Assembly (NCBI GenBank): GCA_022842845.1
Contig: JALHOT010000011.1
Location: 35,339 to 99,338 of the forward strand
Length of the DNA: 64,000 bases
Origin: Cyclobacteriaceae bacterium
GTDB taxonomy: Bacteria > Bacteroidota > Bacteroidia > Cytophagales > Cyclobacteriaceae
Reading direction: 5' to 3'
Below are positions 1 through 8,410 of this stretch, in pieces. The notes under the pieces are model-generated. The model was given only the letters and a program-made list of their open reading frames with translations, did no database searches and was not told the origin of the DNA. Position numbers and translations under genes: made by a program. How positions within the stretch are numbered: position 1 is the stretch's first letter; each line of letters begins with the position of its first letter.

Positions 1-429
1 GCTTCTATACGTAATGAGTACAATGCTGTGTTGGTGGAAGGTGCTTTTGCCGAAAAGCAAACTTTTGTTGGCAAGGGTGCCGGTAGCTATCCAACTGGAT
101 CGGCTGTACTGTCAGACGTCTCAGCATTAACCTATGGTTACGCCTACGAGTATAAAAAGAGATTGCAACATGAGCTACTTACTTTTTCTAATGATTTATT
201 GGTGGAAGCCATTGTTACTTTCGATGAAGAACAGCAGGTAAGCATTCAAGAGTTTGTCAATTTCAAGTCAGGCTATGCTGCCCATGGCAAACAACTTTTA
301 CAGGGCGAGTTAACCTTGAACAAGTTCAAAGAGCTAAGCCTGCGGGCAGGCGTAAGTGTAATCCTGGCTCCTCAGGTAAGCTTTAAGCCGCTAAGCGAAA
401 AGCGCCCTCATCAATTGCTGGAGGTGTAG
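1..429 (+). CDS. Homoserine dehydrogenase, C-terminal part (runs in from the left edge)
   Basis: The frame is open to the first base of the window, so the gene starts outside it; the GTG at 28 is internal. The visible 142 residues contain the family's catalytic-domain stretch GKGAGSYPTGSAVLSD (about residues 26-41 of the fragment), which matches the GxGAGxxPTxSAVxxD signature of homoserine dehydrogenases that reduce aspartate semialdehyde to homoserine for threonine and methionine synthesis. The tail after this motif is short and no ACT domain follows. Whether the missing N-terminus carries an aspartokinase domain (fused ThrA type) cannot be seen. The enzyme is cytosolic. A perfect hairpin lies 82 bases after the stop codon. 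Confidence 0.88.
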   Translation, partial: ASIRNEYNAVLVEGAFAEKQTFVGKGAGSYPTGSAVLSDVSALTYGYAYEYKKRLQHELLTFSNDLLVEAIVTFDEEQQVSIQEFVNFKSGYAAHGKQLLQGELTLNKFKELSLRAGVSVILAPQVSFKPLSEKRPHQLLEV

Positions 430-511
430 TGCTTCAATGATCTTGTTTTTGGGCAACCAGGTTTTTTAGGTTAATAATTAGCAGACTCTTTTTCGTCAGA
501 TGACTTCCATT

Positions 512-549
512 ATCTGCCCTTAAACACGCAAGCATGTTTAAGGGCAGAT
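512..549. repeat. Perfect 15-bp inverted repeat (stem-loop)
   Basis: Arms 512-526 and 535-549 are exact reverse complements around an 8-base loop. There is no T run after the right arm, so it is not a textbook intrinsic terminator, although it could end the homoserine dehydrogenase transcript. A second, shorter perfect repeat (GGCAGAA/TTCTGCC, 632-638 and 642-648, 3-base loop) lies 82 bases further on and shares the GGGCAGA core. The rest of the 355-base gap (430-784) shows no supportable gene. Confidence 0.7.
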
Positions 550-755
550 TAAATGCTAATCAATATTTTATCAGTTTCGACCGCCAGAACCGACCCTCAC
601 ATTACTACTGACCTTGGTGTTTCAACCGGAGGGCAGAACACTTCTGCCATTGATTTTGATTAAACAAAAGCCGCGGGGATATAAATAACTGATATACAAA
701 CCATTAAAGTCTTAAAAATTACGTTGGCAGCCGAGCATAAATTGACAGGCACCCT

Positions 756-763
756 TATATTTG
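756..763 (+). promoter_or_regulatory. Candidate -7 promoter element for nqrF
   Basis: TATATTTG matches the Bacteroidota sigma-ABfr -7 consensus TAnnTTTG and lies 21 bases before the nqrF ATG. I see no well-spaced -33 TTTG. A promoter here would give nqrF its own transcript. Confidence 0.45.
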
Positions 764-784
764 TGGACTTAAATTTTACCTGTT

Positions 785-2080
785 ATGGTTATTACCTCTT
801 CCATTCTGGCGTTCACCGTTATTATCCTGCTTTTGGTGGCGCTTCTCATTTTTGCCCAGGCAAAATTGGTTCAATCGGGCCCGGTTAAAGTGGTTATCAA
901 TGGCGAAAAAACGATTACAGTTTCTGCCGGTAGCTCACTCTTATCAACCCTGGCCAACGAAAAAATATTTTTGCCTTCTGCCTGCGGTGGAGGGGGCACT
1001 TGCGCCATGTGTAAGTGCGTGGTGGAGTCTGGAGGTGGCGATGTGTTACCAACAGAAATGGGTCACCTGAGCCGTGCCGAAAAATTGAGTAACGTGCGTT
1101 TAGGCTGCCAGGTAAAAGTAAAGCAAGACATGAACATCCGTATTCCGGATGAAATTTTCGGCATTAAGAAGTGGGAGTGCGAAGTGGTTTCCAACTATAA
1201 CGTATCAACCTTTATAAAAGAATTTGTAGTAAAACTTCCTCCGGGAGAAACTTTGAACTTCGAAGCTGGTGGTTACATTCAGATTGATGTACCAGCTTTA
1301 ACAGTCGATTTTAAGACGATGGATATTACACCTCATCCTGAACTGGGTCACAGCAGCAAAGATGTGTTCAAAAGCGATTGGGATAAGTTTAAGTTGTGGG
1401 ATCTCAAAATGAAGAATGATGAGCCCATCTTCCGTGCTTACTCGATGGCTAATCACCCTGCAGAAGGTAACATAGTGATGCTGAACATCCGTATTGCTAC
1501 GCCACCATGGGACCGTGCCAATAATAAGTGGATGGACGTAAATCCTGGTATCTGTTCTTCTTACGTATTCTCCCGCCAACCTGGCGATAGAGTAACTATT
1601 TCAGGACCTTATGGAGAATTCCATATCAACAAGACTCCACGCGAAATGGTATACATTGGCGGTGGTGCGGGTATGGCTCCTTTACGTGCACAGATTTTCC
1701 ACCTCTTCCATACGGAAAAAACAAACCGTAAGGTTTCTTACTGGTATGGTGGTCGCTCAAAGAAAGAGCTTTTCTATGTGGAGCACTTCCGCAAAATCGA
1801 AAAGGAGTTCCCCAACTTCCAATTTAACATTGGTTTGAGCGAGCCTCTGCCGGAAGATAACTGGAAGGTAAAGAAAGGCCTGGACGATAAGGATGCAGAT
1901 GGATATGTTGGGTTCATCCACCAGTGCTTGTTTGATAACTACCTCAAAAATCACCCGGCACCAGAAGATATTGAGTTTTACCTGTGCGGTCCTCCATTGA
2001 TGAACGCAGCCGTATTGAAAATGCTCGATGAGATGGGTACGCCAAAAGAAAATATCCGCTTTGACGATTTTGGTGGTTAA
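785..2080 (+). CDS. nqrF: Na+-translocating NADH:quinone reductase subunit F
   Basis: NqrF is the NADH-oxidising, FAD- and [2Fe-2S]-bearing subunit of the membrane Na+-NQR complex; it passes electrons from NADH to the other subunits. The protein has one N-terminal membrane segment (about 5-24), then a plant-type ferredoxin domain with cysteines C67, C73, C76 and C108, a spacing that matches known NqrF. The flavin motif RAYS is at 217-220, the nucleotide-binding [10 protein letters not shown] at 292-301, and a CGPP motif lies near the C-terminus. The length of 431 aa is normal. nqrA-E are not next to it: homoserine dehydrogenase lies upstream and a small unrelated gene downstream. A terminator follows 25 bases after the stop, so it looks monocistronic. 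Confidence 0.95.
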   Translation: MVITSSILAFTVIILLLVALLIFAQAKLVQSGPVKVVINGEKTITVSAGSSLLSTLANEKIFLPSACGGGGTCAMCKCVVESGGGDVLPTEMGHLSRAEKLSNVRLGCQVKVKQDMNIRIPDEIFGIKKWECEVVSNYNVSTFIKEFVVKLPPGETLNFEAGGYIQIDVPALTVDFKTMDITPHPELGHSSKDVFKSDWDKFKLWDLKMKNDEPIFRAYSMANHPAEGNIVMLNIRIATPPWDRANNKWMDVNPGICSSYVFSRQPGDRVTISGPYGEFHINKTPREMVYIGGGAGMAPLRAQIFHLFHTEKTNRKVSYWYGGRSKKELFYVEHFRKIEKEFPNFQFNIGLSEPLPEDNWKVKKGLDDKDADGYVGFIHQCLFDNYLKNHPAPEDIEFYLCGPPLMNAAVLKMLDEMGTPKENIRFDDFGG

Positions 2081-2105
2081 TCCACTTTGATCATCAACAC
2101 AAAGG

Positions 2106-2131
2106 GCCTCTCTGCAAAGAGAGGCTTTTTT
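2106..2131 (+). terminator. Intrinsic terminator after nqrF
   Basis: A 7-bp GC-rich stem (2106-2112 with 2119-2125) with a 6-base loop is followed by six T residues. It ends the nqrF transcript. Confidence 0.85.
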
Positions 2132-2192
2132 ATTCCCAATAAACTAGCCCAACTAGTTTATTCGATTGGGTGTCTAAAGAGAAATCGCTTTT

Positions 2193-2537
2193 ATGAAAAG
2201 GATATTCATAGCCCTGAGCTTTCTCTTTATAGCCTTGTCTGCTTTTACCTGCGATGAAAGCATAACAAATCCTTGTGGTGATAGTGATTGGCTTAACGCT
2301 GAACTTCAAAAAATGAGGCGGAATAAGGCAGGTAAAGGCTTGATTGAACAATATCGTTACAAAGATCAACTGGCTATTTCGATAACCGATTGTAATGGCT
2401 GCGCTGATGCCATGACCGTTGTGTATGATTGTGCCGGCCAGGAGCTTTGTAAGTTTGGCGGCATTGCAGGTTTTAATACATGTCCTGATTTTGTAGGCGA
2501 GGCAATATTTGTGGGCGTGATTTACAGATCCAGGTAG
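2193..2537 (+). CDS. Small Cys-rich exported protein, DUF6970-like
   Basis: This 114-aa protein begins with a charged, hydrophobic leader (MKRIFIALSFLFIALSAFTC). A cysteine at residue 20 could be a lipidation site, but the preceding AFT is a poor lipobox. The mature part has further cysteines, and a YKDQ...YDCAG...GGIAGF...CPDF layout that recalls small Bacteroidota lipoproteins of the DUF6970 type; that family call is from memory of the pattern. The function is unknown. It lies between the nqrF terminator and a ureohydrolase-like gene on the same strand, with a 55-base gap to the latter, so the two may be cotranscribed. Confidence 0.6.
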   Translation: MKRIFIALSFLFIALSAFTCDESITNPCGDSDWLNAELQKMRRNKAGKGLIEQYRYKDQLAISITDCNGCADAMTVVYDCAGQELCKFGGIAGFNTCPDFVGEAIFVGVIYRSR

Positions 2538-2592
2538 GTCACTTCCAAGTTCAAGATTGGAATGATTATATTCACACTTCATTCCAAGCCAT

Positions 2593-3729
2593 ATGGACTT
2601 AACCATTTTTTTCTCACCCGTTGACGAAAGCATTTACGAGAATATAACTTCTCCCTCTTCCTTCTATAAAAACATTCGCGTCTATGGCGATAAAATGCCT
2701 GACTACCGCGAGGCTCATATGGTGTTGATTGGCATTGGTGATCCAGATACAAAAGCATCAGATGAAATCCGAAAAAAATTATATCAACTGAAAAGAGGTG
2801 CAGGCGCTTTTAAAATTGTTGACCTGGGCAATCTTAATCCTGGTCATGACCGAAGTGAACTCTATACAAGGTTAAGCGAAGTTTGCCGCATTGTATTGGA
2901 GCAAAATGTATTGCCCATTATTATGGGGGGTGATCATGATTTGGATTTTGGTCAATACGCTGCCTACGAAACTTTTGAAAAGCTGGTGAGTTTTTTAAAT
3001 GTTGATGCTTTTCTTGATTTGGATGACGACCCGATGGCGAGTGCAGATCGCAAGCATGTTCATAAAATATTATTGCACGAGCCTAACTACCTGTTCAACT
3101 ACATTCATCTTGCTTATCAAAGTTATCTAATAGATCCACTCTCTGTGGCGGTGTTAGAGAAACTGTATTTTGAAGCATTCAGGATTGGCCAGATGCGCAC
3201 AAACATGCAAGAGATGGAACCTGCCATCAGGCATGCAGATTTGCTTTCTTTTGATGTTACGGCTATTCGCTCTAGCGATGCCCCCGGTAACCGATATGCA
3301 CAACCTTTCGGTTTAACCGGTGAAGAAGCTTGTCAGATCTGCTGGTACGCAGGCTTGAATGAGAAATTGAGCTCTGTTGGTTTTTATGGATATCATCCTG
3401 CCTTAGACGATGCTCATCAAAAAACAGCTTCGGTAGTTGCTACCATGATTTGGTATTTCATAGAAGGCTATTATCACAGAAAAAATGAGCAAAACTTTAA
3501 GGGTAATGATTTTATAAAATACACAGTGTCCATGCCATCCGATCCCGAAACCATTTCCTTCTACAAGAGTAAGATGAGCGAAAAGTGGTGGTTGGAAGTG
3601 CCTAACCCTAATGGTAATAAGCGCTATTCCAGAAATAGTATTATTCCTTGCAGTTATAATGATTATGTAGCCGCAACCAAGGGAGAAGTGCCTGAGCGTT
3701 ATATTAGTACCTTAGCAAAATTGATTTAA
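2593..3729 (+). CDS. Ureohydrolase (arginase/formimidoylglutamase) fold protein with altered metal site
   Basis: The 378-aa protein shows the arginase-superfamily landmarks in order: GGDH at 112-115, D-A-F-L-D at 138-142, and SFDVT at 219-223. In classical arginases the ligands of Mn-A are H (GGDH) and three Asp, and all four are kept here (H115, D138, D142, D221). The two ligands specific to Mn-B are changed: His to F140 in the DAHxD motif, and the second Asp of DxD to T223. The usual late Glu near ExNP also appears to be missing (GYHP, 266-269). By family it would hydrolyse a guanidino or formimino compound, but the residues argue against ordinary binuclear catalysis. Bacteroidota genomes often annotate such proteins as formimidoylglutamase. 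It is cytosolic, with no signal peptide. Confidence 0.75.
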   Translation: MDLTIFFSPVDESIYENITSPSSFYKNIRVYGDKMPDYREAHMVLIGIGDPDTKASDEIRKKLYQLKRGAGAFKIVDLGNLNPGHDRSELYTRLSEVCRIVLEQNVLPIIMGGDHDLDFGQYAAYETFEKLVSFLNVDAFLDLDDDPMASADRKHVHKILLHEPNYLFNYIHLAYQSYLIDPLSVAVLEKLYFEAFRIGQMRTNMQEMEPAIRHADLLSFDVTAIRSSDAPGNRYAQPFGLTGEEACQICWYAGLNEKLSSVGFYGYHPALDDAHQKTASVVATMIWYFIEGYYHRKNEQNFKGNDFIKYTVSMPSDPETISFYKSKMSEKWWLEVPNPNGNKRYSRNSIIPCSYNDYVAATKGEVPERYISTLAKLI

Positions 3730-3799
3730 CTTTTTTGGCGAAAATTCTTGTGAAGAGAAGCTAAGCATTAGTTGTTGATAGCTGATGTGTAATCAATCA

Positions 3800-3825
3800 G
3801 GCTTTTGTTCTGCAGCACAAAAGCC
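3800..3825. terminator. Hairpin between convergent genes
   Basis: A perfect 9-bp stem (3800-3808 with 3817-3825, loop 8) lies between the convergent ends of the ureohydrolase-like gene and the FN3 lipoprotein. The stem itself contains T and A runs but no long T tail follows, so terminator strength is uncertain. Confidence 0.5.
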
Positions 3826-3842
3826 CATTGAATTTAACTTAA

Positions 3843-4232
3843 CTAAAGTGTTGTTGCATCTTTAGTTATAGAAGCTGCTGAAGTGGCACTTCCTTTTTTC
3901 GCATACAAACGGAAATAGTACTTTGTCTTGGTGGTTAAGCCTGCCACATTAGCAGAAGTTCCTGTTACTTCTTTCTTGCTGAATCCAGTCACAGTTGTAG
4001 CAAAGTTGTTAGAAGTAGAAACATCTAATAAATACTTGTCGGCTCCAGCTACCGCTGTCCAGTTAATCGTAAATCCAGATGCTGTAATGGCTGAGACATT
4101 GCCAACTGTAGGCGCGGCAACAACAGCGGATGGTTCATCGTCTTCGCAGCTTGCTGTAACAAAAAGCATAGCACAAAGGAGCAATAACAAGGACAAACGA
4201 TTTGACAATGTGTTGTGATTTACTTTTTTCAT
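3843..4232 (-). CDS. Single fibronectin type III domain lipoprotein
   Basis: The 129-aa protein has a signal sequence ending in a good lipobox (VTASC, Cys at about 29), followed by an acidic EDDEP stretch typical of surface-exposed Bacteroidota lipoproteins. The rest is one FN3 domain: APTVGNVSAITASGFTINW, then LTTKTKYYFRLYAKKG with the conserved Tyr-Arg strand. There is no catalytic domain or sorting domain. It probably binds or spaces something at the cell surface; the function is unknown. It is a single gene with a 425-base gap upstream holding a MITE-like element. Confidence 0.75.
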   Translation of the reverse strand: MKKVNHNTLSNRLSLLLLLCAMLFVTASCEDDEPSAVVAAPTVGNVSAITASGFTINWTAVAGADKYLLDVSTSNNFATTVTGFSKKEVTGTSANVAGLTTKTKYYFRLYAKKGSATSAASITKDATTL

Positions 4233-4507
4233 TCTTAAAATAGTTTTGTTTAACAGCCAATAGACACAACATTGTAAATATTAGTTGGTCAAAGGTGTTT
4301 AAATATTTTAATCATTTTTGTGAAAAAGACTCACCTGAAAAATGAACAACTTCATATAGACACATAATGCAATAGTTAAGTTGGGCTTCATGGTTAAGAA
4401 AAAAATAAAAGTAACGGTGTGTATTTTTTTGAAAATTTACCGTTCTATGGTATTTTTTTTCGACACATAAGTAGCTACGCATGAAAGATCATGATCTTAA
4501 CAGAGGC

Positions 4508-4640
4508 AGTAAGATGAGGCTGTCTCAATAGTATAATCGTTATTTCTACTCAGATGTAATGGAGGGAGAAATCGCTCTAAGCGCTACGGTAACGATGAAG
4601 TCACTCATTAACTTTTGAGACAGCCTCAATTGATCTTACT
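4508..4640. repeat. MITE-like imperfect palindrome with IS-type ends
   Basis: A 133-base element with inverted arms. GAGGCTGTCTCAA at 4516-4528 is the exact reverse complement of 4615-4627. Outside that, AGTAAGAT (4508-4515) pairs with ATCTTACT (4633-4640) across a 5-base offset, and inside, ATCGTTA (4536-4542) pairs with TAACGAT (4590-4596). GAGGCTGTCTCAA resembles the ends of some bacterial insertion sequences (from memory). No reading frame for a transposase is present. An 8-base direct copy, TGATCTTA, occurs at 4492-4499 and 4631-4638. It lies just beyond the 3' end of the S9 peptidase gene. The remaining intergenic DNA (4233-4507) is AT-rich with no supported gene. Confidence 0.6.
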
Positions 4641-4657
4641 ATAACCTAGGGTCTACA

Positions 4658-6979
4658 TCAATTAAGTTTTTCTTCAAATAATTTTAATATGCGTTTGTAT
4701 TCGTCTGTCCAGCTGCTGGGCTCTACAAAGCCGTGATCTTCTACCGGGTAAACAGCCAACTCCCAATTTTCTTTTTTCAGTTCAATAAGGCGTTGCGATA
4801 GGCGCACTACATCCTGGAAATGGACATTCACATCAACCATACCATGGCAAATCAGTAATGCTCCCTTCAACCCTTCTGCATGATAAATGGGGGAGCTTTT
4901 GGCATAGGCCAGGCTATCCATTACTGGTGTGTTTAAAATATTGGATGTATAACCGTGGTTGTAATGAGCCCAGTCAGTTACAGGGCGCAAGGCTGCACCG
5001 GCTGCAAAAACATCTGGTGTGGTAAACATCCCCATTAAAGTGATGAAGCCTCCATACGATCCTCCGTAAATACCAATGCGCTTGGGATCTATACCGTGTT
5101 CTTTGACTAGCCATTCGGCACCATCTACGTGGTCTGTTAAATCTTTACCACCCATGAACTGATAGATGCCTGTGCGCCAATCACGTCCATAGCCTGCACT
5201 GGCACGATAATCCATGTCTATTACTGTATAACCTTTGTCAACTAATAAATTATGAAACATGTATTCTCGGAAGTAACTGCTCCACCACTTGTGGGCATTT
5301 TGCAGATAACCTGCACCGTGTACAAATATCACTGCAGCGCCATTGGATTTGGTGGGTTTGTATAATCGGGTATAGATAGCAGCACCATCGCGTGCTTTTA
5401 CTGTTGTCACTATGGGGTCACGCCAATTGTAAGAGGTAAATTCTGCTGTTAATGATTGTGTGAGCTGTTGTGGCTTAGCGCCTACTTTATTCTCGCTGAG
5501 GAATAATTCCCATGGTTTGTTGCTATAGGAATAGCGATAGGCCAGCATTTTTTCATCGGGAGAAACCTCGACTTCATAGGCTCCGGTTGAGGTAGTTATT
5601 TTTTCAGCCATGCCACCGTTGATTGGCAGTTTATAAAAATGCTTTTCTCCAGGATGTATTTCATTTGTTGTTAAGTAGAAGTGTTTTTTAGTACGCGATA
5701 AGTTGACTTGTTGAATTTCGTACTTTCCTGAAGTGAGTGCTTTTTGAGTTTTGCTCAGTAAGTCGAAGCTGTAAAGATGCGCGTAGCCACTTTCTTCGGA
5801 AACAAACCAGGCGTTTGTGTTATTAATCCAACCCATGCTAAAACTGCCGGGCCCGCCTACCCAGGCCTCATCGTGCAAGCGATGTATTACTTCTAGTTTT
5901 TGCGTGGCTGCATCTAATAGTGTAATCCACCGATCTTTATTGTCAACGGCACGCAGCATGAGGAGGGCTTGCTTGCCATCATCAGTCCATACAGGGCCAA
6001 AAAATGATACTGCACGCACACTTGCTTTTTTGTCTTTGGTTTCTTCTTTTGCTATGAGTGGCTTTTCATTAATACCAGGCAGACCATCCGTTTTTACCTG
6101 AAGAACAGTATCGCGGACAATATCGTACACAAATAGTTCTGTGCTATTTTGATTGGCACCCACCTTGGTTCTTGCAGAAATATTTTCAGTAAAGCCAGAA
6201 GCAGTAACATAGTTGGGCACAATTGTGGTTTTGGCGTTAGCGTTTTTACTAAGTCTGAAGGTTATAAATTTTCCATCAGGGCTTAACCTGGCCTGGTCTA
6301 CATTTTTATCATCCAGGTAAATTTCTTTTGGGCGCTTTGCCTGTTCCGATTTTCTAATACGTGCCGCTTCGCTTTGCGTCTCATTTCTCTCTTGTATGAT
6401 TTGAATAAAGGTGAGCTGATCTTGCTTCAACCATTTCTCCTGTTCACTAGGTGGAGGGCTTGAGTTTCTTTTTCCTTTTCTAAAATCGGTGAGTTGTGTA
6501 AGATTGCCGGTGGCGATTTCCCAACTGTATAAATTCTGATCGGAAGTGAAAATTACCCTGCGCTCATCGCCAGAGAATGTAGGATTGCTTTCGCGGGCTA
6601 TAGTATTGGTAATCTGTTTGCTTTTTGAAGTGGCGATATCATGAAGAAAAACATCTCCATTTTTCTCAAATAAATAGCTTGTGTAGATCTTGTTGTATGT
6701 ACCATTCAAGGAAGGCAAATTGATGCGTTCCTGCTTGGATACTTTTTGAGGTTTTCTGTCAGCGATACTTACTTTGTAAAGAGAATCGCTGGTGGCATTT
6801 TCAGGATTCCAATCAAAATAAACTGTTTTACCATCGAGTGACCAGCGAATATTGCTTGGGGCAATGCCAATCCATTTGGGATCGCGCATAATTTTATCAA
6901 CAGTTAGCTCACCTAATGTTTGAGCGTTCACCAGATTTGATACCCATAAACAAGAAATAAAAAGCAAGCGTTTTAACAT
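4658..6979 (-). CDS. S9 family prolyl oligopeptidase / dipeptidyl peptidase
   Basis: This 773-aa exported serine peptidase has a signal peptide (about residues 1-19, ending VNA). An N-terminal beta-propeller region covers roughly residues 30-500, with DPP-IV-like repeats such as SPDGKFITF and the SEESGYAHLY segment. A C-terminal alpha/beta-hydrolase domain follows. The catalytic triad is visible: Ser in GGSYGG (S641), Asp in VDVNVHFQD (D716) and His in EDHGF (H749), in the usual order and spacing. It should cleave short proline-containing peptides in the periplasm or at the cell surface. It is monocistronic; the gene upstream on this strand ends about 95 bases away, and the palindromic element lies downstream. 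Confidence 0.9.
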   Translation of the reverse strand: MLKRLLFISCLWVSNLVNAQTLGELTVDKIMRDPKWIGIAPSNIRWSLDGKTVYFDWNPENATSDSLYKVSIADRKPQKVSKQERINLPSLNGTYNKIYTSYLFEKNGDVFLHDIATSKSKQITNTIARESNPTFSGDERRVIFTSDQNLYSWEIATGNLTQLTDFRKGKRNSSPPPSEQEKWLKQDQLTFIQIIQERNETQSEAARIRKSEQAKRPKEIYLDDKNVDQARLSPDGKFITFRLSKNANAKTTIVPNYVTASGFTENISARTKVGANQNSTELFVYDIVRDTVLQVKTDGLPGINEKPLIAKEETKDKKASVRAVSFFGPVWTDDGKQALLMLRAVDNKDRWITLLDAATQKLEVIHRLHDEAWVGGPGSFSMGWINNTNAWFVSEESGYAHLYSFDLLSKTQKALTSGKYEIQQVNLSRTKKHFYLTTNEIHPGEKHFYKLPINGGMAEKITTSTGAYEVEVSPDEKMLAYRYSYSNKPWELFLSENKVGAKPQQLTQSLTAEFTSYNWRDPIVTTVKARDGAAIYTRLYKPTKSNGAAVIFVHGAGYLQNAHKWWSSYFREYMFHNLLVDKGYTVIDMDYRASAGYGRDWRTGIYQFMGGKDLTDHVDGAEWLVKEHGIDPKRIGIYGGSYGGFITLMGMFTTPDVFAAGAALRPVTDWAHYNHGYTSNILNTPVMDSLAYAKSSPIYHAEGLKGALLICHGMVDVNVHFQDVVRLSQRLIELKKENWELAVYPVEDHGFVEPSSWTDEYKRILKLFEEKLN

Positions 6980-7073
6980 ACATCATTATTTAGAAAACCT
7001 AAGATAGCCTGTACCTGGTCTCTGCTGCTAACAATTACATAAGCAGTTAAATGAGTATGTGAAAAGCGTATCC

Positions 7074-7238
7074 TTACAGTATGTTAAACAGTAAGTAAAC
7101 AAGGAAGAGGATCACGAGTGCCAGGGCTGTCCATCGAATGGCGGTACTGTGAGATGTGAATTCATATTGACAAATAGGACAAATTTTTGCCTTTTCGTCA
7201 ATCTCCATGGCACAAGACGGACATTCCTTTAACTTCAT
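7074..7238 (-). CDS. 54-residue zinc-ribbon membrane protein
   Basis: A short ORF starting at the ATG complementary to 7236-7238 and ending at TAA (7074-7076). It encodes two CxxC pairs (CPSC near residue 6 and CPIC near residue 20), the pattern of a small zinc ribbon, then a single hydrophobic membrane segment of about 18 residues at the C-terminus. The start is 5 bases after the stop of the CDGSH gene, which supports translation as the third gene of the yicC cluster. Zinc-ribbon-plus-membrane proteins of this size are common in Bacteroidota but have no assigned role. Confidence 0.65.
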   Translation of the reverse strand: MKLKECPSCAMEIDEKAKICPICQYEFTSHSTAIRWTALALVILFLVYLLFNIL

Positions 7239-7243
7239 CCTAC

Positions 7244-7468
7244 TTATACTTTGCGCGGTGGTAGTTCAAAAGCGGTAGCTTCGTGTTCGAAAATACCTTT
7301 ATGAGAGCCATCACAAAAGGGTTTGTTTTTTGATTGACCGCATCGGCATAGCGACACAAGGGTTCTGCCTTGCAAGCCGTATGCATTACCCTGGGCGTCT
7401 ACGATTTCGAAATCCCCTTCTACTTTTAATGATCCGTTGTTGTTAATAGTAATTTTTGCGCTGGCCAT
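7244..7468 (-). CDS. CDGSH iron-sulfur domain protein (mitoNEET-like)
   Basis: The 74-aa protein carries the complete CDGSH signature CxCx8CDGxH, with cluster ligands C41, C43, C52 and H56 in CRCGQSKNKPFCDGSH. Such domains bind a labile [2Fe-2S] cluster with three Cys and one His, and act in electron or cluster transfer; the bacterial role is not settled. There is no signal or membrane segment, so it is probably cytosolic. The ATG is 1 base after the end of yicC, and a zinc-ribbon gene follows 5 bases later, giving a compact three-gene cluster. Confidence 0.9.
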   Translation of the reverse strand: MASAKITINNNGSLKVEGDFEIVDAQGNAYGLQGRTLVSLCRCGQSKNKPFCDGSHKGIFEHEATAFELPPRKV

Positions 7469-7469
7469 T

Positions 7470-8348
7470 TTATAAAACGTTATTGAGTTGCTCTTTTATT
7501 TTTTCTAATTCTTCTTTCATCACCACCACTACTTTCTGCATATCAGCATCGTTGCTTTTGCTGCCAATGGTATTGATCTCGCGACCTATTTCCTGCGCAA
7601 TGAAGCCAAGTTTTTTGCCGTTTGATTGCCGCTCGTCTAAAACCTGTGAAAAGTACTTGAGGTGTGTACCAAGTCTTACAATCTCTTCTTGTATATCGAG
7701 TTTTTCTATGTAAAAAATAATCTCCTGCTCAAGACGATTCTTATCAAAGCCCTCATCGCCAAAAAGTTCATGAATACCCCCTTTTAATTTATCCCGAACA
7801 CGTTGCACTCGTTTAGGATCCAATTCTTCTACGGTAGCTAAACACTTGCTGATGGTTTGAATGTACTCTTTAAACTTACTTAATAAAACAGCGCCTTCTT
7901 TGGTGCGAAATGAATCGCAGTCAGACATGGCTTTGTGCAAGGTTGCTTTAACTTTCTCCCAATCTTCTTCGCTAAGTGTTTCGTCAAATTTGTTTTCAGT
8001 TACACCGGGCGAGTTCAGGGCCAATTGAAATAAGGCGTCTTGAGGGGCTTCTACAGTATTAGCCAGTTTTTGCAGCTGTGTGTAATACGCTTTGAATAAT
8101 TCTTTGTTATAAGAGATCTGTGGCTCTTGTTGTCCTTGCTGTTGATAGTCAAAGCTGATGGATACTTTGCCGCGCTCTAGTTTCTCTGTAATGAGATTGC
8201 GAACATCTAGCTCTTTATCTGCGAAGAGTTTCGGTAAGCGAAGATTTAAATCAAGGAATTTTGAGTTGAGACTTCGCACTTCAACATTTAATTGAAAGGT
8301 AGTGCCCTCTAAGGAGGCTTGGCCGAAGCCCGTCATGGATTTGATCAT
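7470..8348 (-). CDS. yicC: YicC-family endoribonuclease
   Basis: The 292-aa protein opens with the family hallmark MIKSMTGFGQ and keeps the conserved N-terminal pattern of NVEVRSLNSKFLDLNLRLP. The C-terminal DUF1732 part has EQEIIFYIEKLDIQEEIVRLGTHL and KKLGFIAQEIGREINTIGSK, both diagnostic of the YicC/YloC family. Family members act as endoribonucleases in RNA decay. The length is as expected (about 290). It is first of a cluster with the CDGSH protein and the zinc-ribbon gene. It is cytosolic. Confidence 0.92.
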   Translation of the reverse strand: MIKSMTGFGQASLEGTTFQLNVEVRSLNSKFLDLNLRLPKLFADKELDVRNLITEKLERGKVSISFDYQQQGQQEPQISYNKELFKAYYTQLQKLANTVEAPQDALFQLALNSPGVTENKFDETLSEEDWEKVKATLHKAMSDCDSFRTKEGAVLLSKFKEYIQTISKCLATVEELDPKRVQRVRDKLKGGIHELFGDEGFDKNRLEQEIIFYIEKLDIQEEIVRLGTHLKYFSQVLDERQSNGKKLGFIAQEIGREINTIGSKSNDADMQKVVVVMKEELEKIKEQLNNVL

Positions 8349-8410
8349 AAAACAATTAAAGTGGCAAGATACTATTTACCGGGCGTAAAGAGTAGTGGTG
8401 GGTATTTGCC

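Noticed and set aside
430..784. Reverse-strand frame ending in a Gly/Ser/Arg-rich tail (NVRVGSGGRN) near 580-630
   Set aside because: It has an in-frame stop just upstream, no credible start and no recognised family; too weak to call a small peptide gene.
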